Below are positions 57,402 to 64,000 of a stretch of 64,000 nt of DNA, piece by piece. The stretch spans positions 892,134-956,133 of the forward strand of contig NZ_FVZL01000001.1 in NCBI RefSeq assembly GCF_900168295.1, given 5' to 3'. The first letter of the stretch is position 1. Each line of letters opens with the position of its first letter. The stretch comes from Arthrobacter sp. P2b (lineage in GTDB: Bacteria; Actinomycetota; Actinomycetes; Actinomycetales; Micrococcaceae). The notes under the pieces are model-generated. The model ran no database searches. It was not told where the DNA came from and saw only the letters and a list, made by a program, of their open reading frames with translations. Both the position numbers and the translations under genes were made by a program.

Positions 57402-57607
57402 TTGGACTTACTGTAAGCGCCGGCACCTGCAATGGGTGCATCGGGATTGTGGCTGGCCCCTCAGCGGAGAGCAGGGCCGGCAAGGGGCCCGGAATCCGTA
57501 AGCCGGGAAACAGGAGCCGCGAATGAGAGATGAACAATAAGTTCTGAAGATATTCGTCCTACTGGCTGGTGCAGTCGCCGCTTCGGCACGGCTGCACCAG
57601 CGTTTTT
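57402..57607 (+). ncRNA. Possible structured RNA with 5-codon ORF and terminator
   Basis: The 383-bp gap 57356-57738 has no ordinary gene. On the plus strand GC-rich complementary stretches (GGCTGGCCC with GGGCCGGC; CCGGAATCCG with AAGCCGG) precede CAGGAG (57511-57516). A five-codon ORF ATG-AGA-GAT-GAA-CAA-TAA (57523-57540) comes next, then a T-tailed terminator. No known riboswitch pattern fits. It could be an sRNA or a leader. The 5' end is a guess; no firm promoter is visible. Confidence 0.35.
57565..57607 (+). terminator. Intrinsic terminator of the candidate RNA
   Basis: Arms GCTGGTGCAG (57565-57574) and CTGCACCAGC (57592-57601) followed by GTTTTT. Its presence on the plus strand, with no plus-strand gene upstream, argues for a non-coding transcript. 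Confidence 0.75.
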
Positions 57608-57624
57608 AATGTCTGCACGCACAG

Positions 57625-57659
57625 CAACGCCGGGAGCCTCCAAGTAGCTCCCGGCGTTG
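57625..57659. terminator. Hairpin near the 3' end of the DUF2382 gene
   Basis: Perfect 13-bp arms CAACGCCGGGAGC (57625-57637) and GCTCCCGGCGTTG (57647-57659). It lies 80 bp beyond the DUF2382 stop on the minus strand, without a T tract; possibly the gene's terminator. Confidence 0.5.
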
Positions 57660-57738
57660 TCTGCTCTGGGCGGCGGCTGGCCACCGGTCCGTCTGCGGCT
57701 TCCGCTGTCAGCGCATCAGGACACCATTCAGTACTGGG

Positions 57739-58614
57739 TCAGATCCGGCGGTCATCGTCGATGCCGCGCCGCCGGTCGTCGTCGATGCCGTCCGCTTCAA
57801 TGCGTTCCTTGCGGACTTCCTCGTTGACCGTGACGTCGTCCTGGACCACGTCCTTGTCGAGGCGGACCCGCTCCACCGGAACGGCTTCCTTCTGCACCAC
57901 GGGGCGCTCCTCGTGGAGGGTCACCTCGTGCTCCTCTTCGCTGATGTCCGGTCCGGACATCGCTGCGCCGCGGTTGGCGTCGGTAATGGGTTCGCGCTCC
58001 AGGCGGACCTCTTCGCGCTGCACGGGCACCGTCTTGGTGACGTTCTCCGTGGTGACGTACTTGCGCAGCCGGACCCGGCCGGTGGCCTCGCGTTCGGTGC
58101 CGACGTGCAGCCGTTCCTCGGAACGGGTCATCGCGTCGTCAGTGTTGGGCCCGGACGTGTCGTGGCCGACGGTGCCGCGGGAGGTCGTGTCACGATCGAG
58201 GTCACGATCGCGGTCAATACCCGTGGTGGGGGTGCCGGCGTTGAGGTCGGCGTCGCCCTGCAGATCCACATCTTCCCGGGCATCCGAGTAGGTACGGGCT
58301 CCGCGGTCGTAGTAGGTGTAGAGGCGGTCCTCTTCCTCAGGGGTGAGGTGGCCGTCCACGTCTACCCGCGGTGCGTCCTTGACGTGTTCCTTGGTGTAAG
58401 GCACCACCAGGTCATCGCCCTGGCTGTGCGCGCCTTCGACGGGAACGAAGGACTGGGAAGTGCCGAAAAGCCCCGTCTTGACGGTGACCCATGTGGGCTC
58501 ACCGGTGTCGTCGTCCGCGTAGAGCTGACCGATGGAGCCGATCTTCTCGCCATCTGAGCCGACGACGTTGCCGTTCCTGTTGAGCAGGTCTTCAATGTTT
58601 TCCCTGTTGAGCAT
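57739..58614 (-). CDS. PRC-barrel and DUF2382 domain stress protein
   Basis: Soluble, highly charged protein of 291 aa from ATG 58614 with AAGGAG upstream; the longer frame to 58641 is unneeded. An N-terminal PRC-barrel (VVGSDGEKIGSIGQLYADDD, then WVTVKTGLFG) leads through an acidic linker with RDRDLDRDTTSR to a C-terminal DUF2382 region (RLHVGTEREATGRVRLRKYV). Such proteins are usually linked to general stress in actinobacteria. Function is unknown. A short palindrome lies upstream. Confidence 0.85.
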   Translation of the reverse strand: MLNRENIEDLLNRNGNVVGSDGEKIGSIGQLYADDDTGEPTWVTVKTGLFGTSQSFVPVEGAHSQGDDLVVPYTKEHVKDAPRVDVDGHLTPEEEDRLYTYYDRGARTYSDAREDVDLQGDADLNAGTPTTGIDRDRDLDRDTTSRGTVGHDTSGPNTDDAMTRSEERLHVGTEREATGRVRLRKYVTTENVTKTVPVQREEVRLEREPITDANRGAAMSGPDISEEEHEVTLHEERPVVQKEAVPVERVRLDKDVVQDDVTVNEEVRKERIEADGIDDDRRRGIDDDRRI

Positions 58615-58738
58615 GACGTCTCCTTGGATGTGTCGGTGCACTGGGTCGGCAGCAATGGAGTTGACCGGCGCCGGGGAGTCCCCGGCACACGGCCTCTGCC
58701 CCGGCTGCTTGAGGCTTTATGTTCGCTGCCCCTACACC

Positions 58739-58752
58739 CTAAGCATGCTTAG
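58739..58752. promoter_or_regulatory. 14-bp palindrome upstream of the DUF2382 gene
   Basis: CTAAGCATGCTTAG is perfectly self-complementary and sits about 125 bp upstream of the start, among further CTTAG copies in an AT-rich patch. It may be a regulator site. Confidence 0.45.
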
Positions 58753-58771
58753 CATCAAAAGGAAAGCCTAC

Positions 58772-60235
58772 TTAGTAAATTTTCTCCGATTGCAGGGAAA
58801 CATGCCTGTGCTCAATGCCGAGAAGCGAGGCAGCGGCGCCGAAATCAGCGGCCCGGTGGCCCAGGCAGAGGGCCCAGTGATGGCCTATACCGGTCTGGCT
58901 CCACCGGTCAACCCAGAGTCCCGGGTCGCCGCCGAAATGTACCCGGGAGGTGGTGTTTCCGATTTCCAGGAGCGGTCCCGGGACTACTTCGCCTTCCGAG
59001 GTGACGAAGACGTAGGTGCCGTCCGGGTCCTGGCCGAGGCCAAAGGTGGTGACCGGGCCCTGCCGGACGTCGAATTCGACCGAAACGCCCCAGCCGCGCT
59101 TGCCGTGGTAGGTGCCCAGCCCGCGCAGGAGAGGCTCCCTGGCGGAGACGGCCAGGTGTGCCGGGCCGTCGTGCCCCATCTCCACCACCCCGTCAAAGAA
59201 GTTGAGCGCCTGGATCTCGGTGAACGAACCGCCGGCTCCGATGGCTTGCGCTGCCAGCATGGCGATCGAGGTCCGCAGCTCGTACTCCCCCGCCATCGGG
59301 ATTCCGCGGGCCGTGAGGATGGAGGAGCCCAGGATCATGCCCGCCCCCAGCCGCTCGTGCTGCTCCCCGGCCAGCCCACGGTGGTAGTAGGCCACGGAGT
59401 CCAGGTCAAAGTCCTCCACCAGCCGGTCCAGCCCAACAGAAACCCTGGCACCCCAGGCGAAATCGTCGTCGTTGACGGACTCATCAAGCACAAACAGGCT
59501 CCGGGCCAGGTCAAGGCGCTCCGAGACTTCCGCGGCGGTCACCGCGTTCACCCGTTCGCGCAGGTCATCAAATTCCAGGACTTCCACGTGTGAACCGAAC
59601 GTGGTTAAAACGCCCGTCAGGTCCGTGGAGACGTCAAGCATGCCCGGGTAGAGGTGCCCCATCAGGCCGTGCCGGGCATTCCGGAGCCGCGCACGGACAC
59701 CGGCGGCGTGCACCCACTGGTTGATCCGGTCCCAGGCTGCTTCCTGTTTCAGGTGCCCCGAGACGGAGCGGAACTCGATCCCGGCGCGGCGGAACACGTT
59801 GGCGACCTCGGGCACCGGGCACTGTCCGCAATAGGCAAGCCATTGTCCGGTGCCGAAATTCGCGTGGTCCATTGCCTCCGTCGGCTGGAGATCGATGACC
59901 AGCACCGGGGTGCCTGCGCGCTGGGCGATGGGAAGGACCATGGAGGAGGTGAGGTAGGTGGCCAGGAAGATGACAATCAGGTCGCAGTCGGCCACCCTCA
60001 GCTTTTCCCCTGCCCTGGCGGCTTCGGGCGCGTCGGAGATAAAGCCGGCGTCGACCACGTCGGCGTCCAGTTCCCTCAGCCTGCCGGTGACGTAGCGGGC
60101 CGATTCCTGCAGTTGCGGCAGGAGCCCGGGGAACTGCGGCCAGTAGGCTCCCAGTCCCCCTGAGACCAGACCGATCCGGGTGGGCCGGCGCCGGTGGGGC
60201 GTCAATAACTCTGCTGAGCGGTTCGTAGCTGCCAA
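58772..60235 (-). CDS. L-fucose/L-arabinose isomerase-family protein
   Basis: Cytosolic enzyme-like protein of 487 aa, probably an aldose-ketose isomerase for the sugar taken up by the adjoining importer. The N-terminus RIGLVSGGLGAYWPQFPGL and the segments LATYLTSSMVLPIAQRAG and GHLYPGMLDVSTDLTG are characteristic of this family; Glu and His residues suited to metal binding are in ETRTSIAM-like and DGPAHLAVS positions. TTG 60235 has GGAAGG about 9 bases upstream. It is last in a leftward transport operon. Substrate is unproven. Confidence 0.75.
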   Translation of the reverse strand: MAATNRSAELLTPHRRRPTRIGLVSGGLGAYWPQFPGLLPQLQESARYVTGRLRELDADVVDAGFISDAPEAARAGEKLRVADCDLIVIFLATYLTSSMVLPIAQRAGTPVLVIDLQPTEAMDHANFGTGQWLAYCGQCPVPEVANVFRRAGIEFRSVSGHLKQEAAWDRINQWVHAAGVRARLRNARHGLMGHLYPGMLDVSTDLTGVLTTFGSHVEVLEFDDLRERVNAVTAAEVSERLDLARSLFVLDESVNDDDFAWGARVSVGLDRLVEDFDLDSVAYYHRGLAGEQHERLGAGMILGSSILTARGIPMAGEYELRTSIAMLAAQAIGAGGSFTEIQALNFFDGVVEMGHDGPAHLAVSAREPLLRGLGTYHGKRGWGVSVEFDVRQGPVTTFGLGQDPDGTYVFVTSEGEVVPGPLLEIGNTTSRVHFGGDPGLWVDRWSQTGIGHHWALCLGHRAADFGAAASLLGIEHRHVSLQSEKIY

Positions 60236-60337
60236 CGTGCACGGCCTTCCGGCTCGGAATGTTCAGCGGAAAAACAGTCGATGCAACCGCAGGGGTCCAC
60301 ACCGGGCCAACCGGCCCGGAATGGACCCCGTTCGGCG

Positions 60338-61396
60338 CTAGAAGTCGTACTGGTCGATGTTGTCCTTGTTGAAAACGGTCGGCGGGCCCACGATGACCAG
60401 TCCGCCTTCCTCAACCGTGCGGTCTCCCAGTTCGCCTGCCGTGAAGGTGTCCCCTGCGGCTCCGGTGATCTTTCCTTCCACCAGTGCCTTGCCGGCAAAG
60501 GCAGCCACGTAGCCGAGCTGGGCCGGATCCCACAGTGCGAATTCCGTCACGGTTCCGTCCTTGACGAACGGCCGCATTTCATTGGGCAGGCCCAGGCCCG
60601 TCAGTGCCACCTTGCCCTTGTAGGCCGACGTGGAGAGGTAGCGGGCCGTGGCGGCAATGCCCACGGTGGTGGGCGAGATGATGCCCTTCAGGTTCGGGTG
60701 GGCCTGCAGCAGGCCCTGGGCTTCCTGGAAGGACTTGGTGTCGTCGTCATCGCCGTAGACCTTGGCCACCAGCTTGATGTCCTTGTAGGCCGGGTTGGTG
60801 TTGAGGTCCTCCTCCATGAACTTGATCCACTCGTTCTGGTTGGTGGCGTTAGCGGTGGCGGACAGGATGGCGATTTCGCCGGATCCGCCGATCTGCTCCG
60901 CGATCAGCTTGGTCTGGATGAGCGCCACCTCCTTGGCCACGACCTGGCTGATGAAGACGTCGCGGCAATCGGGGTTCGCGTCGGAGTCGAACGCCACAAT
61001 CTTGGCACCCGCGGACCGTGCCTCGCCGAGGGCGGTGCACACGGCGTCGGGATCATTGGCGGCGATGACGATGACGTTCGTCCCCGCCTGGGTTTCGGCG
61101 TTGATGAAGGACACCTGGCTGGAGGCAGACGCTTCAAGCGGGCCCACCACCTGCGAGGACGCAAATCCTGCTTCCTCCGATCCCTTCTTGCCGCCGCCGA
61201 GGACAACGTCCGTATACGGGTTGTTCAACTGCTTGGGGATGAACGTGATCTTCTGCTCCTCGACGGGGGCGGAGGTCTCCCCCTGGGTCCCCCCACCGCC
61301 GGCGCACCCTGTCAGGGCCAGCGCTGCCGCAGCGGTCAGGGTGACCAGCGGGACCATGCGCCCGCCGAGTCCGGTGTTTTTGCGGTTAAACATCAT
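60338..61396 (-). CDS. CUT2 sugar-binding lipoprotein, RhaS/LsrB-like
   Basis: Receptor of 352 aa with lipobox ALTGC (Cys31) from ATG 61396, preceded by AAGGAGAAGG. Segments ITFIPKQLNNPYTDVVLGGG, VIVIAANDPDAVCTALGEA and AFDSDANPDCRDVF match the rhamnose/autoinducer-2 receptor group. Its start overlaps the upstream permease end by 11 bp. Rhamnose is the likeliest ligand by family, but other deoxysugars or polyols remain possible. Confidence 0.88.
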   Translation of the reverse strand: MMFNRKNTGLGGRMVPLVTLTAAAALALTGCAGGGGTQGETSAPVEEQKITFIPKQLNNPYTDVVLGGGKKGSEEAGFASSQVVGPLEASASSQVSFINAETQAGTNVIVIAANDPDAVCTALGEARSAGAKIVAFDSDANPDCRDVFISQVVAKEVALIQTKLIAEQIGGSGEIAILSATANATNQNEWIKFMEEDLNTNPAYKDIKLVAKVYGDDDDTKSFQEAQGLLQAHPNLKGIISPTTVGIAATARYLSTSAYKGKVALTGLGLPNEMRPFVKDGTVTEFALWDPAQLGYVAAFAGKALVEGKITGAAGDTFTAGELGDRTVEEGGLVIVGPPTVFNKDNIDQYDF

Positions 61397-62543
61397 TGTT
61401 TTCCTTCTCCTTGGTGCGGTCGGTTTTTTGGACGCGGTGAGGGGCTGTGCTGCCTCCGCCGGTGTCCCGGGAAAAGCTGCGGCGGACCCGCCGGGTGTGC
61501 CGCCACTCCTTGATGCCCGACCCAATACTGGGAGCCACCACGGAAGCGATGAGCAGCAGTCCGGTCACGGTGATCAGGACGACGTCGGACACGCGTCCCA
61601 GGCGCAGGGCGTAGTTGAGGGTGCCGATCAGCAGGACGCCGGCGATGACACCGGGAATGGTCCCCTTGCCGCCGAAGATGGACACGCCGCCCAGGAGGAC
61701 GGCGGCGATCACGGCGAGTTCCAGGCCGGAGGCGTTGTCGCTGCGTGCGCTCGTGTACCGCAGCGTCCAATAGATTCCGGCCAGGGATGCAACCACGCCC
61801 GATGCCACGTACAGCCAGAACTTGCTGCGTGCCACCTTGATGCCCACGAACGTGGCGGCTTCCTTGCTGTAACCCATCGCGTAGAGACCGCGTCCGAAGG
61901 GCGTGAAGTGCAGCAGGATGCCGAAAAACAGCATGACAAGGACGACGCCGATCATCACCGTCGGGATGCCCGTCCCGCCCAGCTTGGAGGTGAAGAAGGC
62001 GGTCAGTTCCTTTGGGAAGTTGGCCACGGCGTTGTCGCCGATCACCACGAGGGCGAGTCCACGGAACAGGGCCAGGGTTCCGATGGTGACTGCCAGTGAC
62101 GGCAGGCCCAGGACGGCGATCAGGAATCCGTTGAACATGCCTGCTGCCGTTCCTGCGAGCAGGCAGATGGCGAGCACCAGCCAGATGTCCATCCCGCCCG
62201 CCCACAGGACACCCATCAGGGCGCTGGTCAGCCCGGCGGTACTGGCCACCGAAAGGTCGATCTCACCCGTGATGATGATCAGCGTCATGGGCATCGCGAT
62301 GAGCAGCACAGGTATGACATCCAGGAGCAGGAAGCCGGTGGTGACCGGGGAGGCGAACCGTGGGATGGTGATGGCTGCGTAGACCAGGAATGCCAGGAGG
62401 GCGTAGATGGTGATGGCGTCGCGGCTGGCCAGGATCCGGGCTGCCCCTGTCCTGCCCTTCGGCTCGTCCGCAAGCGGTTTGGTGCTGTCTGCGACCGCCG
62501 CGGCCGGCGCCGGTTTGCTCCTGGGGGTGGTGGTTTCAGACAT
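61386..62543 (-). CDS. CUT2 sugar ABC permease, RhaQ-like
   Basis: Membrane subunit of 385 aa with about ten helices, containing IAMPMTLIIITGEIDLSVAS and VIAAVLLGGVSIFGGKGT. A basic C-terminal tail (EWRHTRRVRRSFSRD) is longer than usual. It overlaps the first permease's stop by 8 bases and the receptor start by 11, showing a tight operon. Confidence 0.9.
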   Translation of the reverse strand: MSETTTPRSKPAPAAAVADSTKPLADEPKGRTGAARILASRDAITIYALLAFLVYAAITIPRFASPVTTGFLLLDVIPVLLIAMPMTLIIITGEIDLSVASTAGLTSALMGVLWAGGMDIWLVLAICLLAGTAAGMFNGFLIAVLGLPSLAVTIGTLALFRGLALVVIGDNAVANFPKELTAFFTSKLGGTGIPTVMIGVVLVMLFFGILLHFTPFGRGLYAMGYSKEAATFVGIKVARSKFWLYVASGVVASLAGIYWTLRYTSARSDNASGLELAVIAAVLLGGVSIFGGKGTIPGVIAGVLLIGTLNYALRLGRVSDVVLITVTGLLLIASVVAPSIGSGIKEWRHTRRVRRSFSRDTGGGSTAPHRVQKTDRTKEKENNDV

Positions 62544-63579
62544 TGCGTGCCTCGCTTATCCGCAGTTTCTTCGCTGTCCGAAGGCTGGCCAGGCGGTCGA
62601 TGATGATGGCGGTGAGGATGAGGATGCCCACAATCGCCTGCTGCCAGAACTTGTCGACCCGCAAGGCGGTGAGGGAGCTGGTGATGGTGGTCAGGAGCAG
62701 TGCACCCAGGGCGGCTCCGGCAACGGTTCCGCTGCCGCCGAAGATGGCGACGCCGCCCACCACCGCCGCCGCAACGACGTCCAGTTCCATGCCGGTTCCG
62801 GTGGTTGCCCCCACTGAGTTGAAGCGGCTGGCGTAGAGCACTCCGGCCAGGCCGGCGAGCGCGCCGTTGGCAAGGAACGCCAGGAACACCCGCTTGGATA
62901 CCTTGATGCCGAAGACCGTGGCAGCGTCGGGGTCCGAGCCGATGGCGTACAGGTCCCTGCCGGGGCGCGTCCCGGCCATGTAGACCGCCACCGCTACCAC
63001 CACCGCGATGGCCAGCAGGGTGATGATGGGGAATCCGAGCACGGTGTCCACGGACAGGGCACCGAAGGCTTCCGGCCGGTCTCCGGCGAAGTACTGTTTG
63101 CCCCCGGCCCAGGCGTTGTTGAGGCCCCGGAACACGTAGAGCGTGCCGAGGGTGATGACCAGCGCCGGTACCTTGGCCACGGTCACCAGCAGCCCGTTGA
63201 TGGATCCGAGCAACGCACCGAAGGCCATCCCGACGACGAGGACGGCGAAGATGGGCAGGTCCGGCATCGCCGCAAAAATGGACCCCGTGCCGAACGCGAC
63301 GAGCCCCAGCATGGAGCCCACCGAGAGGTCGATGTTCCGCGTGATGATGAGCAGGGTTTGTCCGGCCGCGAGGATCATGATGATGGTCGCGTTCAACAGG
63401 AGGTCCTTGACCCCCTGCGGCGACAGGAACAGCGGGTTATTCAGGTACGTGATCAGCACCAGCAGGGCCAGCGCAATCAGGACGGGAAGCTCACGCAGCC
63501 GCAGCACGGAGCCAAGCGCGCCTCCGCCGGCGCGCACCGCCGTCGTGTCCGGTTCCCGGTGGTCGATGGTGGAGCTCAT
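62536..63579 (-). CDS. CUT2 sugar ABC permease, RhaP-like
   Basis: Membrane subunit of 347 aa from ATG 63579 ([15 protein letters not shown]), which overlaps the ATPase stop as ATGA; the longer open frame to 63945 is a shadow of the ATPase gene. Motifs include [19 protein letters not shown] and [17 protein letters not shown]. It pairs with the second permease. Confidence 0.9.
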   Translation of the reverse strand: MSSTIDHREPDTTAVRAGGGALGSVLRLRELPVLIALALLVLITYLNNPLFLSPQGVKDLLLNATIIMILAAGQTLLIITRNIDLSVGSMLGLVAFGTGSIFAAMPDLPIFAVLVVGMAFGALLGSINGLLVTVAKVPALVITLGTLYVFRGLNNAWAGGKQYFAGDRPEAFGALSVDTVLGFPIITLLAIAVVVAVAVYMAGTRPGRDLYAIGSDPDAATVFGIKVSKRVFLAFLANGALAGLAGVLYASRFNSVGATTGTGMELDVVAAAVVGGVAIFGGSGTVAGAALGALLLTTITSSLTALRVDKFWQQAIVGILILTAIIIDRLASLRTAKKLRISEARNV

Positions 63580-64000
63580 TCCGTCACTCCCGTGGATGAT
63601 GTTGCGGCATGCATAACGGATTCGGGATCGGCGGCAGCACGGTCCAGGTGGGCTGTGATGCGGCCCTCGCGCATGACGAGGACCCGGTCCGCCATGCCCA
63701 GGACCTCGGGCAGTTCGGACGAGATCATCAGGATGGCGATCCCCCGCACCGCCAGGTCTGAGATGAGCCGGTGGACTTCGCTCTTGGTGCCGACGTCGAT
63801 GCCACGCGTGGGTTCGTCGATGATCAGCAGCCGGGGGTCCGTCGCCAGCCACTTGGCGAGCACCACCTTTTGCTGGTTCCCGCCGGAGAGGGTGGAGACG
63901 GCGTGCTCCTGGGAACCGGCCTTGACCTGCAGGCGCTTGCTCCACTCCTGGGCAGCGCGGCGCTCTTTGGCACCGTTGATGAGTCCCGCCGTCAGGAATT
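63576..64000 (-). CDS. CUT2 sugar ABC importer ATPase, RhaT-like (5' part outside window)
   Basis: C-terminal part of a duplicated sugar ATPase; the gene starts beyond the right edge. The visible portion has signature [14 protein letters not shown], Walker [20 protein letters not shown] and the H-loop region [17 protein letters not shown]. Its stop overlaps the first permease start. It is the upstream gene of the permease-permease-receptor-isomerase operon. Confidence 0.92.
   Translation of the reverse strand, partial: FLTAGLINGAKERRAAQEWSKRLQVKAGSQEHAVSTLSGGNQQKVVLAKWLATDPRLLIIDEPTRGIDVGTKSEVHRLISDLAVRGIAILMISSELPEVLGMADRVLVMREGRITAHLDRAAADPESVMHAATSSTGVTE

Noticed and set aside
57402-57564. 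Known riboswitch (SAM, cobalamin or c-di-AMP class) in the candidate RNA
   Set aside because: Some short stretches look similar, but the ordered core motifs are absent, so I only report an unassigned structured RNA.

Overview
The window is GC-rich chromosomal DNA from a high-GC actinobacterium, most likely Arthrobacter or Pseudarthrobacter (Micrococcaceae). This rests on gene content (NodIJ-like exporter, monomeric isocitrate dehydrogenase, DUF6350 next to purN, LAXTG sortase substrate, many GTG/TTG starts), not on a database search. I see no rRNA, tRNA, prophage, transposase gene or CRISPR array. Most of it is core metabolism, interrupted by catabolic and cell-surface genes.

Layout, left to right. 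1-2.1 kb: end of a BmpA-type nucleoside ABC importer. 2.4-4.3 kb: peroxide operon ohrR-ohr-curA behind a 32-bp operator palindrome. 4.4-6.8 kb: M20 amidohydrolase and manC. 7.1-10.6 kb: sdhCD and sdhAB, separated by a terminator-like hairpin. 10.8-15.7 kb: alpha/beta hydrolase facing a leftward run of a membrane protein, xth, trpS, a 2'-5' RNA ligase-like gene and a YihY/BrkB protein. 15.8-18.5 kb: NodIJ-like exporter with two permeases. 18.6-22 kb: one-carbon genes folD-glyA, divergent from purU. 22-23.3 kb: methyltransferase and gamma-carbonic anhydrase. 23.3-29.1 kb: a lysine-to-5-aminovalerate locus (davB, permease, PucR regulator, davA). 29.4-34.7 kb: ROK regulator and a ChvE/GguAB-type sugar importer, followed by a pectate lyase on the other strand. 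36.5-39.8 kb: MacB-like ABC pair and a Gfo/Idh/MocA oxidoreductase. 40-42.6 kb: two surface proteins, one with near-identical tandem repeats and an LAXTG anchor. 42.9-44.7 kb: Ser/Thr kinase and lipoprotein. 44.7-49 kb: LysR regulator, EamA exporter, icd. 49.3-50.4 kb: secreted trypsin-like protease with a small downstream ORF. 50.6-57.4 kb: purH, an MFS transporter, a PD-(D/E)XK-like protein, purN, and DUF6350. 57.4-58.6 kb: a possible structured RNA and a PRC-barrel/DUF2382 stress protein. 58.8-64 kb: sugar isomerase-like enzyme and a rhamnose-type CUT2 importer that continues beyond the window.

The most unusual signal is a family of four long palindromes (about 62-70 bp, arms based on CCCAACTAGGTAGCGC). 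Each touches or follows a stop codon. Two of them supply the last codons and stop of unrelated proteins in the same reading frame. Two bracket the lower-GC PD-(D/E)XK-like gene lying between purN and purH, which resembles a repeat family with a resident nuclease gene. A second signal is a likely complete front end of the lysine aminovalerate pathway. A third is a 52-codon ORF after the protease that repeats a propeptide-like YWT motif.
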